Source of the DNA: Planctomycetia bacterium
Lineage (GTDB): Bacteria > Planctomycetota > Phycisphaerae > Phycisphaerales > SM1A02
DNA length: 32,757 nucleotides
Assembly: GCA_005799495.1 (NCBI GenBank)
Contig: SYGP01000013.1
Location: forward strand, 1-32,757
Reading direction: 5' to 3'
Below, in pieces: positions 8,433-15,423 of this stretch. Position 1 is the first letter of the stretch, and each line of letters begins with the position of its first letter. The translations under genes were made by a program, and so were the position numbers. The notes under the pieces were generated by a model. It saw nothing but the letters and a program-made list of their open reading frames with translations, was not told where the DNA came from and searched no databases.

Positions 8433-9800
8433 ATGAAGTCAATGCCACTGGTCGCCATGCTGCCGCTCCTGTTTGCCGCAGGATCGCCTCTGCCAACATT
8501 CCAGGATATGGCTGCACCGCTCGACGCGAGAGTCGACCGATCGAAGGTGACCGAACAGCCTGTCCCGGCAGTGGCATCATCGTCGGCGACTCCGCCACCG
8601 CCCGTGCACCGCGTGAGCCTGCGAGCGGTGGAAGTGCCGTGCGCCGAATCGTCGTGGGTTGCCGCGCGGGAGTCCATCACGAAGGGAATCGAGTTCCTTC
8701 GTGCCAAGCAGGACGCAAGCGGCGGATGGCGCGTGTGGAAAGGAAGCACTGGCACCGATCAGCGCGAGCGGTCGCTTGCAGCCTCCACGGCGATCACGGC
8801 ACTGGCGCTCAAGGCGTTCGCGCAGGTGGGCGAGGTGCCGACCAACTCGCAGACCGCTGCGCGCGCACGCGATTCCATTCGCAGCCGAGTCGGCGGAACG
8901 GGCCGAGCGTTTCAGCCGGACCCGCAGGGAAGTCTCGGCAACTATGTGGCGAGCGCCGTCGCAAGCGCGCTCGCTGCGATCCAGGATCCTGAGGATCGAG
9001 TCCTGCTCCGCTCGAGTGTGGAGTGGCTCACGATGCATCAGTGGGACCAGACGGAGGGTGTTTCACCGAGCATGGACTGGTTCGGCGGAGCGGGCTACGG
9101 GCGTTCAGGGCGACCCGACCTGTCCAACACGCAGATGATGCTCGACGCGCTGCACGATGCTGGCATCTCCGCTGACGATCCTGCCGTGCAGCGGGCGCTC
9201 GTGTTTCTCACCCGAACGCAGAACCTCGCGGAGACGAACGGAGCGCCGTGGGCCAGCAGCGGAACGCGCGACGGGGGCTTTGTCTACACGCCCGCGAATG
9301 GTGGCGAGAGTTTCGCAAGCGAGGCAGCCGGCGAGGGTCGTTTCGGCGAGAAGATCGCGGTCGGTCAACCGCGCAGTCTGCGCAGTTACGGATCGATGAC
9401 CTACGCAGGTTTCAAGAGCATGCTGTACGCGGGCCTTTCCAAGGATGATCCACGCGTCCAAGCGGCCTTCGAGTGGATCCGGCGCCACTGGACATTCCAA
9501 GAGAATCCTGGTCTCGGCGCGCAAGGCCACTTCTACTACTTGCACGCCCTATCGCGCGCGCTGCTCGCAGCCCAACAGGACACGATCACCGATGTGCAAG
9601 GCAGCGCACACAACTGGCGCGACGAACTCATCGCCGCTCTGGTTCGCATGCAGGCGGCGGATGGCTCGTGGGTGAACAGTGCCTCTCGCTGGGACGAAGG
9701 GGACAGCGAACTCTGCACGATCTATTCGGTGCTGGCGCTGGAAGAAGCGATCAAGCCTGCGCGACCGGCAGCGTCTGCGACGACGCCTGCGGCACGATGA
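8433..9800 (+). CDS. Secreted prenyltransferase/squalene-cyclase-repeat (alpha/alpha toroid) protein
   Basis: A 455-residue protein with an N-terminal signal (MKSMPLVAMLPLLFAAG), a short Pro/Ala linker, and a domain of paired helices typical of the terpenoid-cyclase/prenyltransferase toroid. Repeats are recognisable by the QxxxGxW-like phrases: IEFLRAKQDASGGWRVWKG (about residue 90), ALVFLTRTQN (about 255) and LVRMQAADGSWVNSASRWD (about 405-425). The cyclase catalytic DXDD motif is not seen, so I do not call it a squalene-hopene cyclase. Exported proteins with this repeat are common in planctomycetes and uncharacterised. Start is ambiguous: ATG at 8433 begins the best signal peptide, but ATGs at 8406 and 8442 are in frame. 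The last 50 bp overlap the 3' end of ctaA on the other strand. Confidence 0.82.
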   Translation: MKSMPLVAMLPLLFAAGSPLPTFQDMAAPLDARVDRSKVTEQPVPAVASSSATPPPPVHRVSLRAVEVPCAESSWVAARESITKGIEFLRAKQDASGGWRVWKGSTGTDQRERSLAASTAITALALKAFAQVGEVPTNSQTAARARDSIRSRVGGTGRAFQPDPQGSLGNYVASAVASALAAIQDPEDRVLLRSSVEWLTMHQWDQTEGVSPSMDWFGGAGYGRSGRPDLSNTQMMLDALHDAGISADDPAVQRALVFLTRTQNLAETNGAPWASSGTRDGGFVYTPANGGESFASEAAGEGRFGEKIAVGQPRSLRSYGSMTYAGFKSMLYAGLSKDDPRVQAAFEWIRRHWTFQENPGLGAQGHFYYLHALSRALLAAQQDTITDVQGSAHNWRDELIAALVRMQAADGSWVNSASRWDEGDSELCTIYSVLALEEAIKPARPAASATTPAAR

Positions 9801-11121
9801 GCCGCCGCCACCATGCAGCGAGCAGGACGCTCGTGGCAAGCAGTACCGCGCCCGTCACCTGGTGCAAACTGGTGAAGATCACTTCCCAGAGCGGGATCGC
9901 TTCCGTCTTGCGTGTGATGACCATGACGAGCGCGAGGATGCCGAGGACGACCTGCAGTCCGACCGTCATCAGCAGCCCGTGACCGACTGCGCGCAGCGGG
10001 CGAAGGGCGGGCGGCATTCGCATCGCACGAAGCCCAGTCCACAGGGTGGCGACGAACGCCACCACGGCGAATGTCAGGTGCAGGTGCATCGCCCATGTGG
10101 GATAGGTCGGCGCAGCGCCCGCCACTGGAATCTGCAAATGTCGATAGAGCGCGCCCGAGATCAACTGCACCAGCAAGACCGCGACGAGCGCCGTCGGCAA
10201 TGTCGCACTCGGTGCTTCGGCGACTGGCCGCGCCACTTCGCTGCTGCTCCACCGCGCCCCACACACGACCGCAAGGAGGCAGAAGAGCGAGAACACAATC
10301 TGTCCGAACACGCCGTGCGCAACCGCCAGACCGATGCTCGGCGCGAGTTGCGACGCGTCCTGCGACAGCGTCAGATTGCCCGTGACGCGCAGCCCGCCCA
10401 TGAGCCCTTGCACGCACACCATGAGGAACCCCGCGACCGCCAGCGCGCGCACCCAACCGCGCGACTCGTTCATGAGCGTGAGCACAAGCATCAGCGTTGC
10501 GCATAGGCCCACGAGCATGCCGTACAGACGATGCGCGTGCTCGTAGTACACGCCGTCCTTCATTTCCGCGAGCGGGTACAGCAGCATGTTGTGACCAAAG
10601 GAGTTTGGCCAATCCGGGACCGCGAGCCCCGCCTCGAGTCCGGTCACCAGTCCGCCCGTGACGAGCAGCAGGAAGATCGCAGCGGCGGTCGTCAGTCCAA
10701 ACAGTCCCGTGGCTGGGACGCGCGAACGCCATCGAACTCCTGCGCGCCCCCACACGCCGCCGAGAGCACCGCACACGATGCTCGCACCGAAGAGTCCAAT
10801 GCTCCAGAGCGCGAACTGCCGAAGGACCCCCGCTTCGCCGCCACCCACAAGGCTGCCGATGAGCAGCAGGTTGGCGACGGCGGAGAACGCACCGACCTTC
10901 GCTCCCGCTCGCACGCACGCTGCAACGGTGGGGACTTCGACCAGTTTGCCACTGATGCGCGCAGCGAGCACGAGGATGATGCCCATGAGCGCAAACAGCA
11001 CTTCGCCTGCGAGCTGGCCAGGTCGCATCATGGCCACATACGCCACCGCCCACATCGCCACGGTCGCTGCGAAGCCAATGGCGAGCGGAAGTCCGCGCTG
11101 ATTCCTCGATGGGTGGTGCAT
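9751..11121 (-). CDS. ctaA: Heme A synthase (COX15/CtaA) with N-terminal membrane extension
   Basis: Converts haem O to haem A by oxidising the C8 methyl group; an integral membrane enzyme supplying the oxidase encoded alongside. In the 456-residue product the CtaA core starts near residue 138 with TGGLVTGLEAGLAVPDWP, followed by the EHAHR motif (194-198, catalytic Glu and haem-ligand His), a VAHGVFGQ His, HLHLTF His and LHQVTGA His: the four conserved ligand histidines. The Cys pair found in the first loop of Bacillus-type CtaA is absent (AVPDWPNSFG). Residues 1-135 contain about four extra membrane segments not in the canonical eight-helix enzyme. The start overlaps that of the divergent ctaB by 13 bp and no ribosome site is evident, so the mRNA may be leaderless. 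The 3' end overlaps the toroid gene by 50 bp. Confidence 0.92.
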   Translation of the reverse strand: MHHPSRNQRGLPLAIGFAATVAMWAVAYVAMMRPGQLAGEVLFALMGIILVLAARISGKLVEVPTVAACVRAGAKVGAFSAVANLLLIGSLVGGGEAGVLRQFALWSIGLFGASIVCGALGGVWGRAGVRWRSRVPATGLFGLTTAAAIFLLLVTGGLVTGLEAGLAVPDWPNSFGHNMLLYPLAEMKDGVYYEHAHRLYGMLVGLCATLMLVLTLMNESRGWVRALAVAGFLMVCVQGLMGGLRVTGNLTLSQDASQLAPSIGLAVAHGVFGQIVFSLFCLLAVVCGARWSSSEVARPVAEAPSATLPTALVAVLLVQLISGALYRHLQIPVAGAAPTYPTWAMHLHLTFAVVAFVATLWTGLRAMRMPPALRPLRAVGHGLLMTVGLQVVLGILALVMVITRKTEAIPLWEVIFTSLHQVTGAVLLATSVLLAAWWRRLIVPQASSQTLPVAQA

Positions 11122-12152
11122 CAGGTTTCTATACTAGGAGCATCGATACAGCTCCAACCAAATGCGCTCCCGCCGGCATCCTTCCGACGCTGGGTGCGCT
11201 GGCGAAAATCCGCCTCAACGCGCTTGTTTTGGTGACGACGGCAGTCGGTGCTGTGGTCGCCGCACCCACGGCGATTCCATGGGGACTTCTTGGTTGGACG
11301 CTGCTGGGCACGGGTGCATCGGCCGCCAGTGCGTCCATGTTCAACCAGTTGCTTGAACGGCGCCGCGATGCGCTGATGCAGCGTACGGCGTCACGCCCGC
11401 TGCCGCAGCGACAGATCGGCCCCTTGCGGGTGTTTGCACTGGCATGCGCTCTCGCCTATGCGGGCTGGGCGGTGCTTGTTTGGAAGGCCGGATGGATTCC
11501 CGCGGCGCTCGCCACTGGAAATGTCCTGGTGTATGCGCTGCTCTACACGCCGCTCAAGCCTCTCACATCACTCAACACGCTGGTCGGTGCAGTGTGCGGC
11601 GCGATCCCACCGATGGTTGGATGGACCGCCGTGACGGGATCCGTGGAATCGGGGGCGTGGGTCGTTGCGGGCATCCTGTTTGTCTGGCAGTTGCCGCACT
11701 TCATGGCGCTGGCATGGATGTACCGCGAGGACTACGGTCGTGGTGGCTTCGTCATGCTGCCTGCCCGCGATCCGAGCGGCGGCCTGACCGCACAGACGAT
11801 GCTGCTGACTTCACTGACGCTCGTTCCGATGACGCTGCTGGCGACCTTGCTGGGACTGGCTGGCATTGTCTTTGCCCTGTGTGCAACGATGCTTGGACTG
11901 TGGCTTTCGTGGGAGAGCTTTCGATTCCTGCGCGATCGATCCGATGCGATGGCGCGACGCGTGTTCCTGGTCAGCATCGTGTATCTGCCGCTGCTGCTGC
12001 TTGTGATGGTGCTGGACCGCGGTCCTGTCTCGCCGGCCGCTGGCGTCCGAATGCGCGGGGTGATCGATGGTGGCGATGGCGTTCTGCCGCCAAGTCGCCC
12101 GACCGATTCGCGCGAGCCCGCCAGCGCAACGAACTCAACCCCACCTCGGTGA
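11109..12152 (+). CDS. ctaB: Protoheme IX farnesyltransferase (heme O synthase)
   Basis: Transfers a farnesyl group to haem B to make haem O, the substrate of CtaA; a UbiA-family polytopic membrane enzyme. Characteristic segments are visible: the diphosphate/Mg-binding NQLLERRRDALMQRTASRPLP (around residues 79-99), YTPLKPLTSLNTLVGAVCGAIPP followed by GWTA, and FVWQLPHFMALAWMYREDYG. About nine hydrophobic helices are predicted. The C-terminal ~35 residues are hydrophilic and Pro/Ser/Thr-rich, beyond the usual end. The only in-frame ATG before the conserved region is at 11109, overlapping the start of the divergent ctaA; a TATACT at 11130-11135 and AGGAG at 11136-11140 lie downstream of it, so the true start may be a non-canonical codon further in. 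The stop overlaps the start of the DUF3179 gene in GTGA, implying translational coupling. Confidence 0.92.
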   Translation: MGGASGFYTRSIDTAPTKCAPAGILPTLGALAKIRLNALVLVTTAVGAVVAAPTAIPWGLLGWTLLGTGASAASASMFNQLLERRRDALMQRTASRPLPQRQIGPLRVFALACALAYAGWAVLVWKAGWIPAALATGNVLVYALLYTPLKPLTSLNTLVGAVCGAIPPMVGWTAVTGSVESGAWVVAGILFVWQLPHFMALAWMYREDYGRGGFVMLPARDPSGGLTAQTMLLTSLTLVPMTLLATLLGLAGIVFALCATMLGLWLSWESFRFLRDRSDAMARRVFLVSIVYLPLLLLVMVLDRGPVSPAAGVRMRGVIDGGDGVLPPSRPTDSREPASATNSTPPR

Positions 12153-13321
12153 GTGACGACGCCCCCCATCCTCAGCACCCCGCGACGCGCTCATCGCTCG
12201 GATCCGCTCGCTGGGTGATCGCACTTTCCATCGCCGCGTCTCTCGGCGTTGCGATCTTCGCCCTGTGGGGTCCGCTGCACGGCGCCACGGCACCGATCGG
12301 AGATGGGCGCGATCCCGCGACCTACGGTTTCGATCTCTCCAACCTGAATGTCCCGCGTGAACTTCTCGTTGGCTCTGGTCAGCCTCGCGACTTCCTTCAG
12401 CCGCTCGACGATCCCAAGACGATTTCGGGTTCGGAGGTTGCGCCGCGCAACGCAGCTGAGCGGCAGAAGTATGCGGTATCCACGGACCGCGTGGTGGGCG
12501 TCATCGTCGGAGGAGAGACACGCGCGTATCCGCTGCAACTCCTCAATGTACATGAAGTGGTACATGACACGCTTGGTGGCGTTCCCATCGCCGTCACTTA
12601 CAGCCCGCTCTGCGACAGCGCGGTTGTGTTCGATCGGCGCGTCGGCGATCGCACCCTGCGCTTTGGCATCAGCGGACTGCTGCTGAACAACAACTTGGTG
12701 ATGTACGATCTCCCGCCCGACCGCGACGGCGCGAACCCGACTCAGCCAAGCCTCTGGTCGCAACTTGCGTTCCGCGCCATTGCCGGTCCCGCGGCATCGG
12801 AGAACGCCCAACTCACCATCGCGCCGGGCACCCAAATCTGCACTTGGGCGGCATGGCTGCTGCTCCACCCCGAAACGACCGTCGCACTCCCCGCGGATGG
12901 AGATCGCCGCCGAATGAAGGGCACGGACTACGAGCGCTATTGGTTGGATGGAAAGGTTCAGTTTCCCGTAGGCACGATTCCGCTTCAGTCCCCGAGTGAA
13001 CGCAGCGTGCCGTTCAGCGAGATCGCGCCGACCGTTGCGCCCCTGCTTGCTCAGGGCCTCGGAGACATGGCGCTCATCGTCGCCGTGCGGCGCGCGGATG
13101 GATGGCGGGTGCTGCCTGTTGCACAGTTGGCGCAGCTTGTGGATCCGAGTTCGATGACGGCGGACTCTGCAGCCATCGGCGTGCGCGCGAACTGGCGAGT
13201 CGTCCCACAGCGCGGTGCGCTCATCGCGGAATCCACTTCAGGCGGTGAACTGCCTGTGATGGTCCCCTGCCGCTCCTTCGCCTGGCAGGCGTTTCATCCA
13301 TTCGTGCCGACCGCGCCCTGA
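12149..13321 (+). CDS. DUF3179-family membrane-anchored protein
   Basis: A 390-residue protein with one N-terminal membrane segment (about 21-42) and an extracytoplasmic DUF3179 domain. Family hallmarks are VGVIVGGETRAYPL, VTYSPLCDSAVVFDR (about 149-163, with the conserved PLC), GISGLLLNNNLVMYD, SLWSQLAFRAIAGP and a late CRSFAWQAFHPF. The domain's biochemical function is unknown. The GTG start at 12149 shares bases with the ctaB stop (GTGA), so the two should be translated together; this links DUF3179 to haem O/oxidase biogenesis here. It converges on the second subunit III gene with only an 8-bp gap. A longer upstream reading in the same frame runs inside ctaB and is not credible. Confidence 0.87.
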   Translation: MSDDAPHPQHPATRSSLGSARWVIALSIAASLGVAIFALWGPLHGATAPIGDGRDPATYGFDLSNLNVPRELLVGSGQPRDFLQPLDDPKTISGSEVAPRNAAERQKYAVSTDRVVGVIVGGETRAYPLQLLNVHEVVHDTLGGVPIAVTYSPLCDSAVVFDRRVGDRTLRFGISGLLLNNNLVMYDLPPDRDGANPTQPSLWSQLAFRAIAGPAASENAQLTIAPGTQICTWAAWLLLHPETTVALPADGDRRRMKGTDYERYWLDGKVQFPVGTIPLQSPSERSVPFSEIAPTVAPLLAQGLGDMALIVAVRRADGWRVLPVAQLAQLVDPSSMTADSAAIGVRANWRVVPQRGALIAESTSGGELPVMVPCRSFAWQAFHPFVPTAP

Positions 13322-13329
13322 ATGGATCC

Positions 13330-13932
13330 TCAGCGCGATCCGATCCAGAGTGTCGCGTACAGCACCAGCCAGATCGCATCGAGCGAGTGCCAGTAGATGC
13401 TGCACAAGACGATGCCATTGTGGCTCTCGGGGCGATACTGCCCGGCCTCTGCACGAGCTGCGACGACGCCGAGTGCATAGATCCCACCAAGCACGTGAAA
13501 CACATGGAGCGCAGTCAGGACATAGAAGGTCCATGCGTACAGATTGTCTTGGATGCGGACATCCTGCCACATCGTCCACCACGCCAGACCTTGCAGGATC
13601 ACGAACGCAACACCCAGCCAATAGGCGGCACGCGCGCTGCGGGTGCATGCGGCCAGACTTCCTTGCCGAACAGCAACGAGTGAACGGTGCAGCGCCAAGC
13701 TCGATGCGAGCAGTGCGATCGTGCTTGCCAGCAGGGTCCAAGGCAGTCCAGTCGTTCCTTCCGGTCGCCACTCGCGGCCTGCCGAGGGACTCACGCGCAC
13801 GACCGCGTAACCGAGCAGCGCTGCCGCGAAGAGAAGCCCAACGACCAGCACGAACAACCACATGCCCATGCGGGATGCGCGTTCGCGCGAGAGCGCTGAG
13901 TTGAAGGGATCGCGTTCTTCGAGTGCGGCCAC
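13330..13932 (-). CDS. Second cytochrome c oxidase subunit III-like protein (short form)
   Basis: A 200-residue five-helix member of the haem-copper oxidase subunit III family. It begins with RASRMGMWLFVLVVGLLFAAAL, where the full-length family has [12 protein letters not shown], and ends with FYVLTALHVFHVLGGIYALG and IYWHSLDAIWLVLYATLWI, matching the conserved HxxHVxxG and YWHxVDxxW helices. It has no long loop insertions, unlike the neighbouring 328-residue CtaE. The GTG start at 13932 lies 30 bp after ctaF; no strong ribosome site is visible, and an ATG at residue 22 is the alternative but would cut into helix 1. It is the last gene of the leftward respiratory cluster. It may be an extra subunit of the same oxidase or an assembly factor; the sequence does not decide. 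Confidence 0.85.
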   Translation of the reverse strand: MAALEERDPFNSALSRERASRMGMWLFVLVVGLLFAAALLGYAVVRVSPSAGREWRPEGTTGLPWTLLASTIALLASSLALHRSLVAVRQGSLAACTRSARAAYWLGVAFVILQGLAWWTMWQDVRIQDNLYAWTFYVLTALHVFHVLGGIYALGVVAARAEAGQYRPESHNGIVLCSIYWHSLDAIWLVLYATLWIGSR

Positions 13933-13962
13933 GATGAGTGATCAACCGAGACCGCGGCGCGG

Positions 13963-14400
13963 TCAGGGATTGATCTCTTCCTTCATTTGCGCGACGGGCG
14001 CGCCGGGCGCATTCGCATCGAGCGTCTGCTGCGCAACTGGTGGGTTGCCCGTGTACTGGCTATCGCGGTACTGCCCGGTGTCAAGGACGCAGAACGCCAT
14101 CATGAGGATCACGAAGAGGGAGCAGCCCACGAACACCAACACATTGAACGGACGGTCCCAGCGAAGATGCATGAAGAAGGTCGCCACAAGCGCGGCCTTC
14201 ACCACTGCGATGCCGATGGCGACCCAGATGTTGAATTCGCCGATGTCGATGTAACGGACCGCCACGGTGATGACGGTCAACACCAGCAGTGAGAAAGCAG
14301 TGAACAGCAGCGTGCTGACGGGAACGAGGTGTCCCACGAGAGGGTGATCACCTGCGTGCGCGTGCGCGTCGCCGTGTGTTGAAGTGTGTGAGTGAGCCAT
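13963..14400 (-). CDS. ctaF: Cytochrome c oxidase subunit IV, bacterial type
   Basis: A 145-residue three-helix membrane protein (about 27-47, 56-78 and 84-107) of the prokaryotic COX4 family. The NIWVAIGIAVVKAALVATFFMHLRWDRPFN segment (residues about 56-85) is the family signature, in which FFMHLRWD is nearly invariant. The N-terminus is His-rich, with seven His in the first 24 residues. The C-terminal ~40 residues are hydrophilic and rich in Pro/Ala/Gln. The ATG at 14400 has GGAG 8 bp upstream. It sits 36 bp after ctaE and 30 bp before the second subunit III. The subunit is thought to stabilise the oxidase core. Confidence 0.9.
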   Translation of the reverse strand: MAHSHTSTHGDAHAHAGDHPLVGHLVPVSTLLFTAFSLLVLTVITVAVRYIDIGEFNIWVAIGIAVVKAALVATFFMHLRWDRPFNVLVFVGCSLFVILMMAFCVLDTGQYRDSQYTGNPPVAQQTLDANAPGAPVAQMKEEINP

Positions 14401-14436
14401 GCGGTTGCTCCGAGTCGGTTGCGGCTGGCGATTCGA

Positions 14437-15423
14437 TCAGTGGATCAGGTAGAAGAGCGGGAAGAGGAAGATCCACACCAAGTCGACGATGTGCCAGTAG
14501 AGCCCCACGAGGTCGACGGGCGTGTAATAGTTGGGGCCGAAGTCGCCGCGGGTCGCGCGGAAGATCAGCATGCCGATGACGATCATGCCCACCACGACAT
14601 GGATACCGTGGAGGCCGGTCATCGCGTAGTAAATCGCGAAGAAGAGATGAGTGTTCGGCGGCAACTTGGGATCCGCCAAGTGATCCGATGGGGCCTCTGC
14701 CGGGATCGGATCTTGCGGTTCCATGGCGACTGCAGCCGCCGCGGTTGGGGCACTCCACACGCCGAGGCCTTTCGGCCCCGCCTGGGCTGGCTTGATCGCA
14801 GACGCATCGGCCGGAGGGCGCGCGGCAAGCGACACGAGCCCCGTCGCACTCGGATCGGTTGGTGCTGGCACTGGGTTCGCCGTCGGTGCAGGAGCCTTCC
14901 CCAACACCACTGCTTCAACTTCTCCCTCGTGGTTGTGGGGCGGCACGTAGAACGATGGGCCCCAGACGAGGTTCTCGTGGATCTTGTGCGTGTATTCGAA
15001 GTACTTGATGACAAGGAACCCCACCGCGCCGCCCATCGTCAGCCAGAGGCACAGGATGAGGGCGAACCTCTTGCCGCGCTGCGCAAAGTAAACCGCCAGT
15101 GCCATCGTGAGGCTCGAAACGATCAGCACGCAGGTATTGACGCCACCCATCATCGTGTCGAGGTAGTGACTGGCGTAGGAGAACACCTCCGGGAATCGGC
15201 TTCGGAGCACCGCATAGGCGACGAACAGTGCGCCAAAGAACAGGACTTCCGTCGCAAGGAAGAGCCACATCCCGAGCTTCGCGCTATCGAACTGCTGCGC
15301 GGGCGTCTCGAAGTGGTGCGCGAGGAACGGGTACTTCGAATGCTCACCCGAGTGGTGATCGTCGGCGTGGGCATGTCCGCTCGCATGCACGCTCACTTGC
15401 GGTTGTGCGGTGATCTGGGTCAT
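14437..15423 (-). CDS. ctaE: Cytochrome c oxidase subunit III
   Basis: A 328-residue integral membrane subunit of the caa3 oxidase. Conserved segments are [19 protein letters not shown] (about 49-67), [17 protein letters not shown], the helix ending [11 protein letters not shown], and [22 protein letters not shown] with [20 protein letters not shown] at the end. The N-terminus is His-rich (eight His within residues 13-37). Between the ENLVWGP loop and the THLFFAIYY helix there is an Ala/Pro-rich insert of about 90 residues (about 167-257) that the family normally lacks. The ATG at 15423 overlaps the ctaD stop in ATGA, indicating coupled translation. Subunit III is not catalytic but supports proton uptake and stability. 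Confidence 0.93.
   Translation of the reverse strand: MTQITAQPQVSVHASGHAHADDHHSGEHSKYPFLAHHFETPAQQFDSAKLGMWLFLATEVLFFGALFVAYAVLRSRFPEVFSYASHYLDTMMGGVNTCVLIVSSLTMALAVYFAQRGKRFALILCLWLTMGGAVGFLVIKYFEYTHKIHENLVWGPSFYVPPHNHEGEVEAVVLGKAPAPTANPVPAPTDPSATGLVSLAARPPADASAIKPAQAGPKGLGVWSAPTAAAAVAMEPQDPIPAEAPSDHLADPKLPPNTHLFFAIYYAMTGLHGIHVVVGMIVIGMLIFRATRGDFGPNYYTPVDLVGLYWHIVDLVWIFLFPLFYLIH

Noticed and set aside
9722-11053. A 443-codon leftward frame overlapping ctaA
   Set aside because: It is a shifted frame of ctaA with Arg/Ala/Cys-rich composition and no membrane segments; the ctaA frame has all haem ligands.
11444-12148. Upstream extension of the DUF3179 reading frame inside ctaB
   Set aside because: The extension is the alternate frame of ctaB. 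The GTG at 12149 overlapping the ctaB stop is a better start and gives a normal family length.
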